The position numbers and the translations under genes are program-made. From Welwitschia mirabilis (taxonomy: Eukaryota > Gnetophyta > Gnetopsida > Welwitschiales): a DNA stretch of 64,000 bases. Positions 12,780 to 24,080 of this stretch are shown piece by piece. The stretch spans positions 135,876,560-135,940,559 of the forward strand of contig JBOZIK010000001.1 of the NCBI GenBank assembly GCA_051453625.1. The letters are read 5' to 3'. Every line of letters begins with the position of its first letter. The first letter of the stretch is position 1. The notes under the pieces are model-generated. The model was not told the DNA's origin and made no database searches. It saw nothing but the letters and a program-made list of their open reading frames with translations.

Positions 12780-13394
12780 TAAGTAATAAAAATGACTTGA
12801 TTAATTTACCTAATTTGCAATGCTATGAACATGCTTACTTCTCCAGCACATTCATCTCAAAATGTGTTATCATAATGTTAGCAAACTCTTATAAGATCTC
12901 CTCCTTTGAAGCTTCAAAAATTATATCATCAACATAAATATAAATAATAATGAAGTATTATTCAAGTTTCTTAACAAAGAGAGTTTTATCTATAGCTCCA
13001 TTTCCTATAACCACTATCCTCAAGAAAAGTTGTTAATTTTTCATACAATACTCTAGGAGCCTGTTTAACTTGTATAAAGCATTTTTTAGTCTATAAATAT
13101 GGTTTGGGTTATGAGGATCTATAAAACCATTTGGTTCTTTCACATATATCTCTTCATTAAGAACACCATTTAAGAAAGCACTTTTTACATCCATTTAAAA
13201 AACTTTAAAATTTCTAAAAGCTGTAAATGAAAAAACATTCTAATGCTATCTAAACTAGCCATAGGATAAAAGGTATCTCCTACATCAATCCCTTCAATCT
13301 GATTGTAACCTTGAGCCACTAATCTTACCTTATTATTAATCACATTGTTGTGCTTACAACGTTTGTTCTTAAAAATTTGCTTTGTTCTAATCAT
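12780..13394 (-). pseudogene. Copia reverse transcriptase (RVT_2), decayed
   Basis: The open part 13394-13185 reads ..KVRLVAQGYNQIEGIDVGDTF.., the conserved start of Copia RT. The catalytic box YVDD is intact at 12925-12936 (YVDDIIFEASKEE..). Between them the frame is broken and shifted. An enzyme of this family copies the element RNA into DNA. This copy could not be translated as one protein. Confidence 0.85.
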
Positions 13395-14236
13395 ATTCCA
13401 ATTTTTAAGTCTTTTTACTAAATTTCAAACATCATTTCTTTTAATATCTTTTAACTCCTTTGACATTGCCATCATCCACTTGCCATGAGTTTTATCCTCT
13501 TCATATTTATTGGGTTAAACTTGAGACACATAACAAATGTGATCATAAACTTTTAAGAGAATTTATAGTGTGCATTATTGAGTTCACATATCTAATAACT
13601 AAATTAAGAGGATGATCTTTTAGTTCTTTAAAATGCATGAGAGTTGATTCTTGTGTTGTTTCATTTTTCTTTTTTAGTTATAACTGCCTTATTGGTTATG
13701 AAATTTTGGGAGAGATCTACTTCATCATTTGCAATAGAGGTTTGGAACTGCTATCATTAATTTGCACATTTATAGATTCTTTCACTATTAGACTTTATTT
13801 GTTGAAGACCCTATAGGATCTACTTCTAGTTGAGTATCCAAAAAGTAATTACTTCATCCACCTTAGATTTGAATTTTCTCAAATGTTTTCTATATTTAAA
13901 AATAAAGCACTTAATTTTAAAGATTTTAGTTTATAATAAGACATTTGGTTTTCTTCTTTTCCATAGCTCATAAGGATTTTTATCCATGTCAGGCCTTAGA
14001 CACATTTTGTTAATAATATAATATGTAGTAGTTATTACTTCAGCCCAAAAGATTTTTAGTACCTCCTTATCATTTAGTATTGATCTTATAATCTCTTAAA
14101 GGATCTTATTTTTTCTTTTTTCTATCCCATTTTGTTTTGGCATTTTAGGTGCTGAAAAATCTTATTGTATTTCATTGTCTACATAATATTTTTTAAAAAA
14201 ATGATTTTCAAATTCTCCTTTATAATCACTTCTAAT

Positions 14237-14551
14237 TCATTTGATAGAGTATCCCTTTTCATTTTGAATTTGGTTGCAGATTTCAACAACTCTTTTGAAA
14301 GTTTTAGACTTGTTTCCTAAGAAAGAAATATAAGTAAACTTAGAGTACTTATCCACTATCATCAAGAAATATTTTTTTCTTGCCAAGATTTTAGATTTAG
14401 AATGACTCACCAAGTCCACACAAATAAGTTTAAGAGGCACTATTGTGGAGACTAAGTTTTTACTTTTATAAGAGGTTCTTGTTTGTTTTCCTTTTTGGTA
14501 AGCATCACATAACTCATGTTTACCACTATTGATTTTAGGAATTCTTCTCAT
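14237..14551 (-). pseudogene. Copia integrase core, partial
   Basis: An open frame of 104 residues carries the end of the HHCC zinc-binding part, with LCDAYQKGKQTR where the family has LCDACQKGK. One zinc-ligand Cys is therefore Tyr (TGT to TAT, a G-to-A change). It continues through LICVDLVSHSKSKI (first catalytic Asp in the VDL position) and MIVDKYSKFTYISFLGNKSKTF, the start of the rve core. The frame ends before the second catalytic Asp, and the rest continues in pieces toward 13.5 kb. It lies right inside the primer-binding site, where gag should be. Confidence 0.85.
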
Positions 14552-14645
14552 GATTTTAAAAACCTAGTAGAAGATCCATCTAAGTAATTACTCATAACTA
14601 GAATTATGAGTCAAGTCTATTAAAATCTACTACTAAATCAACTTA

Positions 14646-14657
14646 GCTATCATATCG
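14646..14657 (-). other. Decayed primer-binding site of minus-strand Copia
   Basis: The plus strand here reads GCTATCATATCG where GCTCTGATACCA is expected for a site complementary to initiator tRNA-Met, with 8 of 12 matching. Its position next to the 5' LTR supports the call more than the sequence does. Confidence 0.4.
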
Positions 14658-14659
14658 AA

Positions 14660-15540
14660 TGAAAGATCTACAAACCTTGGGGTTTAATAGGTTTTACAAA
14701 ATAAAAAGTACCCTAAAAATATTCATAGGAAAATTACAAAATATTTAAAAAAGAGACTAGATGCTATTAGATGAGTTTTAAAGAGTAAAAGCATAAGAAA
14801 ATAACTAAAATGAAAATACCCAAGAAGTGCACAAGATAAAAAGATTTATAGTGGTTTAAGGAAATCCTCCTACTCTACTATCGGTTATCAAATTTAACCC
14901 TAATTCAATCTAAATATTTATTGCTTTATTTTTAGGTTTCTAGGTCAAGTTTTAACCTTTACAAGTAGAATTTTGAGGCTAAGTTTCAACCTTTACAAAG
15001 CAAATCTTTTGATGAGGATAGTATGCTTGAATGCACTAGCTTCATCAGATTTGAAATACAGTAAGAATAGAAACACTACTTGAAAATAAGTTCATAATTA
15101 CAAGATCATGTAATGCAGTAGATTACTTTTTGATAAATGAATATCAATAGTACAAATGTGCTTTTTCTTTGAAAAAATCAATATGAAAGATTCCTATTTA
15201 TTTTTCTTATGTAGGAGACAAATTTTGTACATTGAAAAGTGAATCAAACACTTTAACAACTAGGTATTAAAAGGGCAATAGCTAGAAAAAAATATATAAG
15301 TTCCATTTTTACTATGACTATTCAACTTCTTAAAACATCTGGTTTACCTGATTGATTATCATCACTGAAGTTGATTGACCTCAATTTCTTTTCATTGATC
15401 CAATTAACTTAGATCATATGGTCCGATTGATTTCATCTGATGTTAACTTGTAAAAAGTTTATTAACCTAAAATATTTACATCATATTAAACTATACCACA
15501 TATATTTATTTTAACATCAATTTGGCAACACAACTTAACA
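14660..15540 (-). repeat. 5' LTR of minus-strand Copia
   Basis: A direct repeat of 9290-10385. The transcription-start end is at 15540, where the minus strand begins TGTTAAGTTG. It is shorter than the other LTR because of a ~200 bp internal deletion near 15443. Confidence 0.8.
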
Positions 15541-18290
15541 TCTTTCACTTAGTGATCTTAAAGAAGAAATATGATTTTTCAATAACTTACCTAATAGTAA
15601 AATGACCTTATAAATCTTACATAGGACATTCAAAAAATTTATTATTTAAATAATATGAAAAAGATCATAGCTTTGAAACTTAAATTATAGGTTTATTTCT
15701 TGAGATAAAGCCTAAAAAATAATAAAATGGTTTATTATGATAAAGAAAAAAATTATGCTATTAAAATAAGGATGTTTATCAAAAAAGGGTTAAAATAGAA
15801 TTTGTGGAAAGAACATCCATATAACAGGGAAATATATATCCATATTTCAAATATAATGGATTTAAACAAACATTACTTAAATAAAGCTCATTAGAAAAAC
15901 CACAAATAAATAAGACAAAAATTCTAAAAAAGTAGAGCACATATAACCCATAAACTTGTTCTTACTTAAAAAGTGGATTATGAATGTTTTTAAAACTTGA
16001 ATATTTATCTTAATCCACAATGTATCTGTATTTTAAAAGTTATAGCCTAATAACCAAGATAAAATTTCAAAAAATATAAATGATGATAAAAAAATTGAAA
16101 AGACACCACTAATTAAAGTAAGTAAAAGCATACATTCTAGAGCAAAAGTATTTAAGATTGAAATACTTAACCTTGTATTTCAAAGAGATATCTTGGTTGC
16201 ATATTTTCTATTGAAAGTATACGTATTAAACTAAACCTAGAACTAAAATTTTGTTAAATTTTTAAACCCTAAGAACCAACTATTAAAAATAAAATTAAAA
16301 TTTTATTATGTCTGCATAGATCTCATGGATCTGTTAAACCATTTGAGTAATACAAATTACATTAGTATTAATTTTTCTAGACTACATTAAATATATTTAA
16401 TACTTATGTAGCCTTAAAACATCCTCAAAATAATATCCCACTATTACTAGTGATAACATAAATAACTCATATAGATTTTTACTCATGATATATCATTTGT
16501 ATCTAAAAAAATCCAGTAATGCAATACTCTAATAAAATATGATTCTCATTCTCTTTTACTTGTAATAGGAAAAGATAATACACTTGATCCTCTAGTTAAA
16601 CATTATCCTATCTTTTAGTTTCAACTCTAAGATGATGATTTTCCATCATTACTCTATTGATTAGATTTTTTTTTAATCATAAGGATATTTATACAAATAG
16701 ATACTCCACTTTCTTTTTAAACCTCCTTCCTCAAATGATTTTACAATAGAAATAAAGTTTTTTGATTTTATTTGTCTTCCATCACTACTCAATAACTTTT
16801 GTTTTCATCATCTTGTAAATTATTTTAGGCTTGTCAATTATATCATGATCCTAAATGACTCCTTATATCCATAATGTTTCTTTAGCATACCATCTCTTTT
16901 CTTAAGTTATTTCTAATACCTCACTTGAATATTTGATTTTGCTACAAAGTCTAATTTTTTAGCAAAGGATTAGAAACTAACTGCCTTAACTTCAAAATGT
17001 AACATATTGGCCTATATTAATAACATTTCATATCATAATTAAGTTTTAATCTTGTCTAACTAAAAATTATTTTTGAAAATTTTCTTTTTTCCCCCATAAA
17101 TCCTTGGTAAGTCTTGACCTCTAAACTATAGTGTAATACTTGTGTCATAAGTCTAGAACACTCTAGGAAAATATGATGTTTTAATAGTATTCTAATTACA
17201 TAGTCAATGGACACATTCTTCTTAAGGAATCTTAAGCTATCTTCCTATTTAACTATTAATTAATAATAGTCCATTTTTAATTTCCTAATTACACACATAA
17301 AATGTTGAGTAATAGTAGCTATTAACATTTTCTCCAATGTTGTTTTGGTAGAAATGTTTCTTATCTTCAACATTCTCTTAAAGATTAGAAAACATCTTTT
17401 GTTTTAGTAAATATACGTGTGAATTTTTTTAAAACAATTTAGCTATAAAATCATAGTTCTTAAAAAATGATACATTTACCATTTGCATTAAAAATATTTC
17501 ACTTAAATTTAAAGTGGAAGTTTAAGAAATAACTAACCTATTTATGTTATACTAAATGATGTGTTTAAATATTTTAAGCTTGTATTTTAAAATTTTTCTA
17601 AACAAAGTATTTTTAATTATTAAATTCATGTTTTCATTAATAATATTAATACACTATGTATTATTATTGATAATTCATCATGTACATCTTATTGCTAAGA
17701 GTGGTACAAACCATGGTCCCACGCCTAAGCATTCATAAAAATCCTAAGGATCTTCTTACATTTTTGGAATCACCATTAGCACTTGTGCTTATTATTGCCT
17801 CTTACATGTCTTCAAATGCTTGTAGATGCATTTGTTCCATGTTTTTGTTAGATCTCTCAATTGGATCTAAAGTTGTTTAATGGGTTTTGTTTATACATGC
17901 CTCTATTTTTAGCATTTTGTCGTATGCATGCCCTACCTGTAGACCCTACATGTATTTTGTTTACTTTGGATGTAGATTTTTGTGTATGCAATTTTTTTAT
18001 GATTTACAATTTGGTATTCTTATTCTCTATAAAACACTTACATCTGCAAAACACCTTGCAGCTGAAAAACACTCAAAGTATAGCATTTGAAAAATGCTTC
18101 TTCACTGACCTTTAGATCACCACCTATTACTTCACTTAGGGTTTATTACTTTTTATAGCTTTATGTTAGATTTGCAAATTCTTTATTTCTACACTTCGAT
18201 CCATTACTATAGCATTTTTTAGTCTTTTGAGTTTTGGATTTGTAAGCTTAAGTATCAGAATTATTCAGAATTGTAAGCCCAACACTAGTG
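15541..18290. other. AT-rich flank, no gene recognised
   Basis: Between the two Copia elements I see no coding region with recognisable motifs. The last ~600 bp (17.68-18.29 kb) are less AT-rich and hold overlapping short open frames in two frames, none with a known domain. It may be an older insertion or a gene relic. Confidence 0.45.
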
Positions 18291-18295
18291 TTTTA

Positions 18296-18569
18296 TGTTG
18301 ATGTTAATCTGAGCTCTCTAGCATTTTGTTTTTCTATTGAAATAGTCAATGGTTGTTAGAAGTATTATACTATTATGGTGGGAGGTTGATCTTGTTTACT
18401 ATTCTTTAGGTCCAAGTATGTAGTGGTAGAATAGTAGGAGTTCTATTACATTTTTAGTCTATATTGGTGCTATGTTTCATTATAATTTGCACTATAATTT
18501 TATTAGAAATGAAAGTTGTTGTTCCTCTCTACTCTCCGTTACATTCTTTACTTCTTATTTTCTTTTTCA
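18296..18569 (+). repeat. 5' LTR of plus-strand Copia
   Basis: 274 bp, from TGTTGATG to TTTTTCA. It is matched along its whole length by 22697-22972, including the shared block TTTAGGTCCAAGTATGTAG. Confidence 0.92.
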
Positions 18570-18575
18570 TATTAG

Positions 18576-18590
18576 TGGTATCAGAGCTAT
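18576..18590 (+). other. Primer-binding site, tRNA-iMet type
   Basis: TGGTATCAGAGCTAT lies six bases after the LTR. It is the standard plant Copia site complementary to the 3' end of initiator tRNA-Met and is unmutated here. Confidence 0.92.
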
Positions 18591-18594
18591 AGCT

Positions 18595-19600
18595 ATGAAT
18601 AGCTCAGTTCAAATTTTAATTCCTATCTTAGATAGGATAAACTATAATCAATGGACCATCCAAATAAGAATTCTTTTGAACTACCACGAGTTGCTACGTG
18701 TTGTGGAGAATGGTGTTGCTAATCTTGAAGACAATGCAAGGGATGTACAAAAGGCTATCCACTGTGAGAATAAGAACAAGGATAAAAAGATCCTATATGT
18801 CATTCATCAAGGAGTAAATGATGCAGATTTTGAGAAGACTACAAGTGCAACCACCTCAAAGCAAGCATGGAATACCTTATTGATGACATACAAAGGTGCA
18901 GAGAGAGTGAAGAAGATGAGAATCCAAACCTTAAGATATCAATATGAAATTTTTCAAATGGAATCCTCTGATACTATAGCCAATTATGTAAGTTAAATTC
19001 TTGCTTTGACAAATCAAATGAAAATATATGGAGAGGAGTATAAAAAGTAAGCTATAGTGGAGAAAAACCTTTAGTCATTGACCCTCAAGTTCGAGCATAT
19101 TGTGTCGGCCATTGAAGAAGCCCATGATCTATTCTTAGTGATCATTAATGAGGTATCTGACACGTTGTAAGCCCATCAACAATGCATGAATGAGAAAAAG
19201 GTTAAAAATCCAAGTGAGCAAGCTTTGCAAGCCCAAGTCTCCATTAAAGGTAATCAAAGTAATGAGACAAGCAAGAAGCATGGTAGTTCTCGTGGGAGAG
19301 GACAAGGACGAGGTGGCCATTTCTTGAATAATAAAAGTCGTGGCAGTTATAGTACCAACTATGGAACTAGAGGCAATTAAGATAATGATCAAGAAAAATC
19401 AAAATCTAATCACCAACAGTATACAAGAGGCCATAAATCTGCATGTGATAGAGCAAGATATGAAAAATCCAATGTTGAGTGTTTTATATGTCATAAACAT
19501 GGCCATTATGCAAATGAATGTAAAAACAAAGGAAGTATTCAAAGTACTCACTGTGTACAAGAAAATAATGATGATAACAATGGCGGTCATACTCTCTTAA
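18595..19600 (+). pseudogene. gag: Copia gag (UBN2-type) with CCHC zinc knuckle
   Basis: The start chosen is the ATG at 18595 (MNSSVQILIPIL..), five bases after the primer-binding site. An in-frame ATG upstream lies inside the LTR. Family blocks are visible: YNQWTIQIRILL, VNDADFEKTTSATTSKQAWNTL and MRIQTLRYQYEIFQM, then, past stops, LTLKFEHIVSAIEE. A Gly/Arg-rich stretch (SSRGRGQGRGGHF) precedes a perfect CX2CX4HX4C knuckle at 19480-19521 (CFICHKHGHYANEC), which would bind element RNA. The whole region stays in one frame but has stops at 18994 TAA, 19048 TAA, 19072 TAG, 19168 TAA and 19378 TAA. All fit former Gln codons. Confidence 0.92.
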
Positions 19601-19911
19601 TGGCCACTGCAGCTAGTAAGACACCAAAATATCATACATGATTCCTCGATACTAGATGTATCAACCATATGTATAGCAAAAAGGAGCTGTTTGTATATCT
19701 TGATAAATCTTTCCACACCAAAGTCAAATTTGTACATGATAGTACCATTCTGGTAAGAAGAAAAGAAAATATTCTTAACAACTTAAAGAATGGAGATCAC
19801 AAGTATATTTTGAATGTTTTTTATGTATCAAAAATAAAGACTAATTTGTTGAGTATGGGTCAGTTGCTATCAAAGGGCTACATGATGAATCTTTATGATA
19901 AAAAATCTTGA
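19601..19911 (+). pseudogene. Copia aspartic protease region
   Basis: It continues in the gag frame. The family block WFLDTGCSNHM appears as a TGA stop followed by FLDTRCINHM (19639-19671). The conserved Trp became a stop (TGG to TGA), and the catalytic DTG triad became DTR (Gly to Arg, G-to-A). Downstream the open stretch 19669-19911 carries KKELFVYLDKSF and KTNLLSMGQLLSKGY, which match the segment before GAG-pre-integrase. The protease would cleave the gag-pol polyprotein. This copy is doubly inactivated. Confidence 0.88.
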
Positions 19912-20030
19912 TTTTTTATCAAAGAGGTACATTTATTCTTAAGATCCCTTTGATGAAAAATCGTATGTTTCAAGTTGATATTTATGGTGATGTTTATAAT
20001 TATCTCAATGCAATTACAAAAGAGAAATCC

Positions 20031-20800
20031 TGGTTGTGGCATTTGCAGTTTTAACATTTGAATTTTCATAGCTTACAAATGCTTACTCAAGAAAATATGA
20101 TAAAAGGAATGCCCAACATATGTCATCCTGAACAGTTATGTGAAGCATGCACTATCAGAAAGCATCATAAAATGCCTTTTAAAATAAAACAATAGCAACG
20201 AGCATTTCAACCACTTAAGCTTGTTTACTCCAATGTGTATGACCCAATGAGTACTATGTCAAATGGTAATAATAGATACTTCTTAACTTTCATTAATGAT
20301 TTCACATGTAAAATATGGATCTATCATTTACAAAGGAAGTTTAAAGTTTTTAATTGCTTTAAGAAGTTTAAGATCCATGTCGAAAAGTAAATTGTCTATT
20401 TTATTAAAGTGTTGTATAATAATGCTGGAGGTGAATACACCTCTAATGAATTTAAAGAGTTTTGTGATGAATAAGGAATACAACATGAAGTAACATTTTC
20501 TGACACTCCTCAACACAATGGAGTTCCAAATGTAAAATCAGAACAATTATGAACATGGCAAGGATCATGCTAAAGTCCAAGGAAATGCTAAATTATTTTT
20601 GGGATGAAGTCGTCTCATGTTTTGTTTATATTTTAAATAGATCTCCAATAAAGGGAGTTCTAAATATCACTCTTGTAGAAGCTTGGAGCAGTGTTAAGCC
20701 AAGTGTAAAGTATATGAAGGTGTTTGGTGCTATTGCTTATGCTTATGTTCCAGTAGAGACAAGAAAAAAGGTAAATGACTAAGCAAAGAAAACAGTCTTC
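20031..20800 (+). pseudogene. Copia GAG-pre-integrase and integrase
   Basis: The reading frame has shifted by 19.93 kb. WLWHLQF.HLNFHSLQML..LCEAC (20031-20150) is the HHCC zinc-binding region. The core follows with NRYFLTFINDFTCKIWIY (near 20270) and NNAGGEYTSNEFKEF (near 20420), then TPQHNGVPN (near 20510). After another frameshift near 20535, an open part from 20549 reads MNMARIMLKSKEML..FWDEVV..YILNRSP and KVFGAIAYAYVP. The first and second catalytic Asp positions appear as Asn (SNVYDP, NNAGGE), both explicable by G-to-A. The motif after HNG is also altered, so the enzyme would be dead even without the frameshifts. Confidence 0.9.
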
Positions 20801-21399
20801 ATTGGCTATAAGCATGGAGGGTACAAGTTGTTCAATCTTGTTATAAAGAAAGTAATTGTCAGCTGAGATGTGATTTTTACTGAATAAGAAGCTTGGGAAT
20901 GGAATGAGGATATTCATTCTTAAAAATTTATTATTTCTCTTCTTCAAGAAGCAAAAATACCTAATGCAAATGGAGAAACTTCATCAAGTTCTTTCTAAGA
21001 GTTATCTTTACCATAATTTTCGATAAAATCTAGAAGTCCTCGATGATAGTGTTAGCAACCAATACATCTAAAAGATTATGAGGTAAATCCTGAGGATGAA
21101 GTTGATGATGATGGAGAATTAGCACACTTTTCTTTCTTTGTAGATTTTAAACCTATGACATTGGAAGAAGCAATTCAAAATTCTAAATGGATGATGGGTA
21201 TGTGTGAGAAGATTAGAGAACTTTAAAAAAATAATACATGGGTTCTTACTGATCTTTCAAAAGGTCATAAAGCTATTCATGTGAAGAGGATTTCCAAAAT
21301 TAAAATGAAATCAAATGGCAAGGTGGAAAACACAAGGTGAGATTGGATTTAAGTAATGACTAGGGTATGACCATCAAGAGGTGTTTTCTTTAGTTGCTC

Positions 21400-22150
21400 G
21401 GATGAAAACTATCAGAATTATAACTTCTTTGGCTACATAATATCATTGGAAGATCATCAAATGGATGTGGAGTTAGCTTTCCTAAATGGCCCACTTGAAG
21501 AAGAGGTGTTCGTCAAACAACCTTTTGGTGTCATAAAACAAGGCAATGAGGATAAAGTGTATAGATTGAAGAAGCCTTTGTTTGACCTAAAACAAGCTCT
21601 AAGAGCTTGGAATAGGCACATTAACTCTTTCTTTCTTAAGACTAGATTCCATAAATGTCCCTTTGAGCATGTGTTATATGTGAAGGTCAATACTTTTGAT
21701 GATATTCTAATGGTGTGCCTATATGTTGATGATTTAATATTTATAGGTAATAATTCCAGCATGATTGAAGTTTTTAAGAAGTTCATAATTCAAGAGTTTG
21801 AAATAATTAATCTTGGCCTGATGTCATATTTCCTTGGCATTGAAGTGGTTCAAACGGATGATGGAATTTTTATCTCTCACAAGAGATATGTTGCCGAAGT
21901 TTTGAAGAAGTATCAAATGCTAAATTACAATCCTAGAAAAACTCCCATGTAGGTTGATATAAAATTGACAAAGAAAGTAAAAGGGCCACTTGTTGATTCA
22001 ACTTACTTCAAGCAAATTATGGAAAGATCGAGATATCTCACTTGTATAAGGATAGATACCTCTTATGGGGTTGGCTTAATTAGCAGATTCATGGAGTCAC
22101 CACACCAATCTCATTTGTAAGTAGCTAAATGTATCCTATGATATTTAAAG
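21400..22150 (+). pseudogene. Copia reverse transcriptase (RVT_2)
   Basis: The largest intact piece of the element is open from 21446 to 21952. It has DVELAFLNGPLEEEVFVKQP (first RT Asp), KPLFDLKQALRAWN, the catalytic LYVDDLIF box (YVDD 21722-21733) and FLGIEVVQTDDGIFISHKRYV. The upstream fingers region (about 21160-21440) is broken. A TAG just after TPM (21950) interrupts the thumb, which continues as SRYLTCIRIDTSYGVG. Length and order match other Copia RTs. Confidence 0.93.
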
Positions 22151-22169
22151 AACACTCATGATCTTGGTT

Positions 22170-22677
22170 TATTTTATTCCTCCACTGACAATTAGGCTTT
22201 TGTTGGATATTTGGATAGTGGTTGCAGTGGAGATTTAGATGATCATAAAAGTACTTTAGGCTACTATTTTATTTTGGCAATACAGCTTGCTTGTGGTCAT
22301 CAAAGAAGCAATCTATTATTGCACTTTCAACTTATGAAGTAGAATAGGTTTCTATCGCCTCCAGCACATGTCAAGTAATCTGTCAAGTAATCTGGTTAAG
22401 CAATTTAATGAGTTAAATTCATGCTTTGGTTGAGGGTATCTTGAAGATACTTATTGATAATATTTTTCTAATCAACTTGGCTAAGAATCCAATTACACAT
22501 GAAAGAAGCAAGCATATTGACATTTGCTTCCATTTCTTAAGGGACGTAGTTGAGAAGAAAAATATTGAATTAAAGCATTATAAGTCTAAAAACCAAGTGG
22601 CAGATATTCTGATCAAGCCATTGAAGTATGAAACTTTTACTAAGCTGAGGAGTATGCTTGGTATGACTAAATTATAA
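22170..22677 (+). pseudogene. Copia RNase H
   Basis: Blocks GYLDSGCSGDLDDHKSTLGYYF (22203-22270, matching the family D.DWAG..D.R.ST.GY), then after frame changes the open segment 22426-22677 with NPITHERSKHIDICFHFLRD and KNQVADILIKPLKYETF, ending in TAA at 22675. The polypurine tract GGATTAAGGAAGA follows within 10 bp. Confidence 0.9.
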
Positions 22678-22682
22678 AATCA

Positions 22683-22696
22683 GGATTAAGGAAGAA
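22683..22696 (+). other. Polypurine tract of plus-strand Copia
   Basis: A mostly purine run GGATTAAGGAAGAA directly before the TG of the 3' LTR. The two internal T may be decay. Confidence 0.6.
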
Positions 22697-22972
22697 TGTT
22701 GATGTTAATCCTGACTCTCTAGCATGACATTTTTTTGTTAAAATAGTTAATGGTTGTTAGGATTATCCTACTATTATGGTGAAAGGTTGATCATGTTTAC
22801 CTATTCTTTAGGTCCAAGTATGTAGTGGCAGAATAGTAGGAGTTTTGTTATGTTTTTGATCTATATTCATGCTATGTTTCATTGTAATTTACACTGTAAT
22901 TTTATCAAAATAAAAGTTGTTATTCCTCTCCACTTTCTGTTACATTCTTTACTTCTTATTTTTTTAATACCA
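22697..22972 (+). repeat. 3' LTR of plus-strand Copia
   Basis: 276 bp, from TGTTGATGTTAATCC to AATACCA. It aligns with 18296-18569 with scattered, mainly transition differences. Confidence 0.92.
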
Positions 22973-22979
22973 TTTTCAA

Positions 22980-24050
22980 GCTAGACTTGTTCATTTTGGG
23001 GAGCTAGCCTACCCAGCACTTGCACTATTAATCTGAACTTCTACTTCCACTGTTATAGCAAGATTCATTGTCATCGTTGCCTTGCTTACATTGTTGGATG
23101 CATAGAGTCTTTTATCTTGTTGCTCCTTGGGCTTGCTCATCTCGCCAAGTGCCTGCTGCCAGTTTTGCTCATCGTGGTTTTCCATCTTGTGCTACCTGTT
23201 GGTTTTGCATCCCACTTCTAAGAGTATCTTTTCTATAGCTCTGCTGGCTGTTGTTGTCGCCATGTCTTGGGCTTCCGACACTTTACCTGTGCCTCCATCG
23301 ATCTGTGCTTTGTCTACTGATCCCCCTCCTGCCCTTTCCTCCTATGCATACAAATCTGCAAGTGATGCCTTTCTCTTATGCATTCCTATGTGAGCCACCT
23401 TGTCCTGCTTTTGTCTGCTTTATCGTCCTCTGTCTCTTTGTTGCATTAACCACACCTATGAACCACTTTGAAGACTGATGCTTCTCTTTGTGCTGTGCTT
23501 TGCCTTCTTCGTTGCTATCGTCTGCGTTCTTTGCATTAGCTGCCCTGTCATCGGTGCCTACAATCCTATGTGCTATGATGAACTGTTGTTGCTACATCCT
23601 TGCCTATGGTTCTCCATCATGCTCTATGATCTCTATGCACCCGAGTTTGTTGGTTCTCCTTATTTTACCAGCCATTGACTCACATTTAGCTGCACCTATG
23701 ATCGAGCTCCTGTGTTCAGCTGCGCCTGCGTTCGAGCTCTGCCGATCTCCTCAACTGCCTATGCCTCCATCCAGTTTGCCATTTAGCCACCTGCTATCTA
23801 TGGATAATGATTTTATGCTGTGTTGTCTGCGTCCGCATGTGACCGCTAATCTATAGCACTAGCTTCTCTTGCACCCGTTGCCTAGCTCCACTCTAGTTTT
23901 CTGCCTCCCTGAATCTCTGCTTTCTGCTCCCGCCATTGACTGGAGCTAGCATTATCAATGCATGTGCTGTCCATCACTCTCTCTGTTGGCCTATTTGTGC
24001 CACCTAACTTCTACTTATGGGTGTCCATAATTATGACCTCTCATACATTT
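22980..24050. other. GC-richer block, no recognised gene
   Basis: This ~1.05 kb stretch is about half G+C in places (for example 23281-23340, about 53%), against roughly a quarter to a third elsewhere. It contains overlapping open frames of 66-122 codons in three frames. None has a recognisable domain, and they look like by-products of the missing stops. A 30 bp imperfect tandem duplication is at 23690-23739, marked by CTGC.CCT...TCGAGCTC. It begins just after the Copia 3' LTR and ends sharply near 24.05 kb. It may be part of another repeat family or a recent insertion. Confidence 0.55.
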
Positions 24051-24080
24051 TAATTATAATTTTTTTGGACTTTTTTACCA

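Larger units (their letters stand above)
9290..15540 (-). mobile_element. Ty1/Copia LTR retrotransposon, minus strand, with extra 3' ORF and gag deleted
   Basis: Direct repeats at about 9290-10385 and 14660-15540 flank Copia pol fragments that read on the minus strand. In transcription order there is the 5' LTR (15540 down), a decayed primer-binding site near 14646-14657, integrase (14551-14237), RT (13394-12780), RNase H (12400-12045), an extra ORF (11677-10831), a polypurine tract (10397-10386) and the 3' LTR. Integrase starts only about 70 bp inside the primer-binding site, so gag, protease and GAG-pre-integrase have been deleted. LTRs of ~1 kb plus an ORF after pol resemble the SIRE/Maximus layout, but lineage was not tested. 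All reading frames are broken. The outer end lies at or inside the gap. Confidence 0.85.
18296..22972 (+). mobile_element. Near-complete Ty1/Copia LTR retrotransposon (Tork/TNT1-like), inactive
   Basis: All landmarks are present in Copia order: 5' LTR (18296-18569), initiator-Met primer-binding site (18576), gag with zinc knuckle, protease, GAG-pre-integrase, integrase, RT with YVDD, RNase H, polypurine tract (22683-22696) and 3' LTR (22697-22972). Both LTRs begin TGTTGATGTTAATC and end in CA. Flanks TTTTA (18291-18295) and TTTTC (22973-22977) could be a 5 bp target-site duplication with one change. By eye the LTRs are about 80-85% identical, so the insertion is old. Gag and pol once formed a single frame. 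Now at least six stops and several frameshifts break it. Confidence 0.95.

Noticed and set aside
17556-18115. Four overlapping 60-84 codon plus-strand frames
   Set aside because: No domain, no consistent frame and no start context. The region is only mildly less AT-rich than its surroundings.
23127-23856. Overlapping open frames of 66-122 codons in the GC-richer block
   Set aside because: They overlap in three frames, are rich in Cys/Leu/Ser/Pro without a domain, and are explained by the local shortage of AT-rich stop codons.
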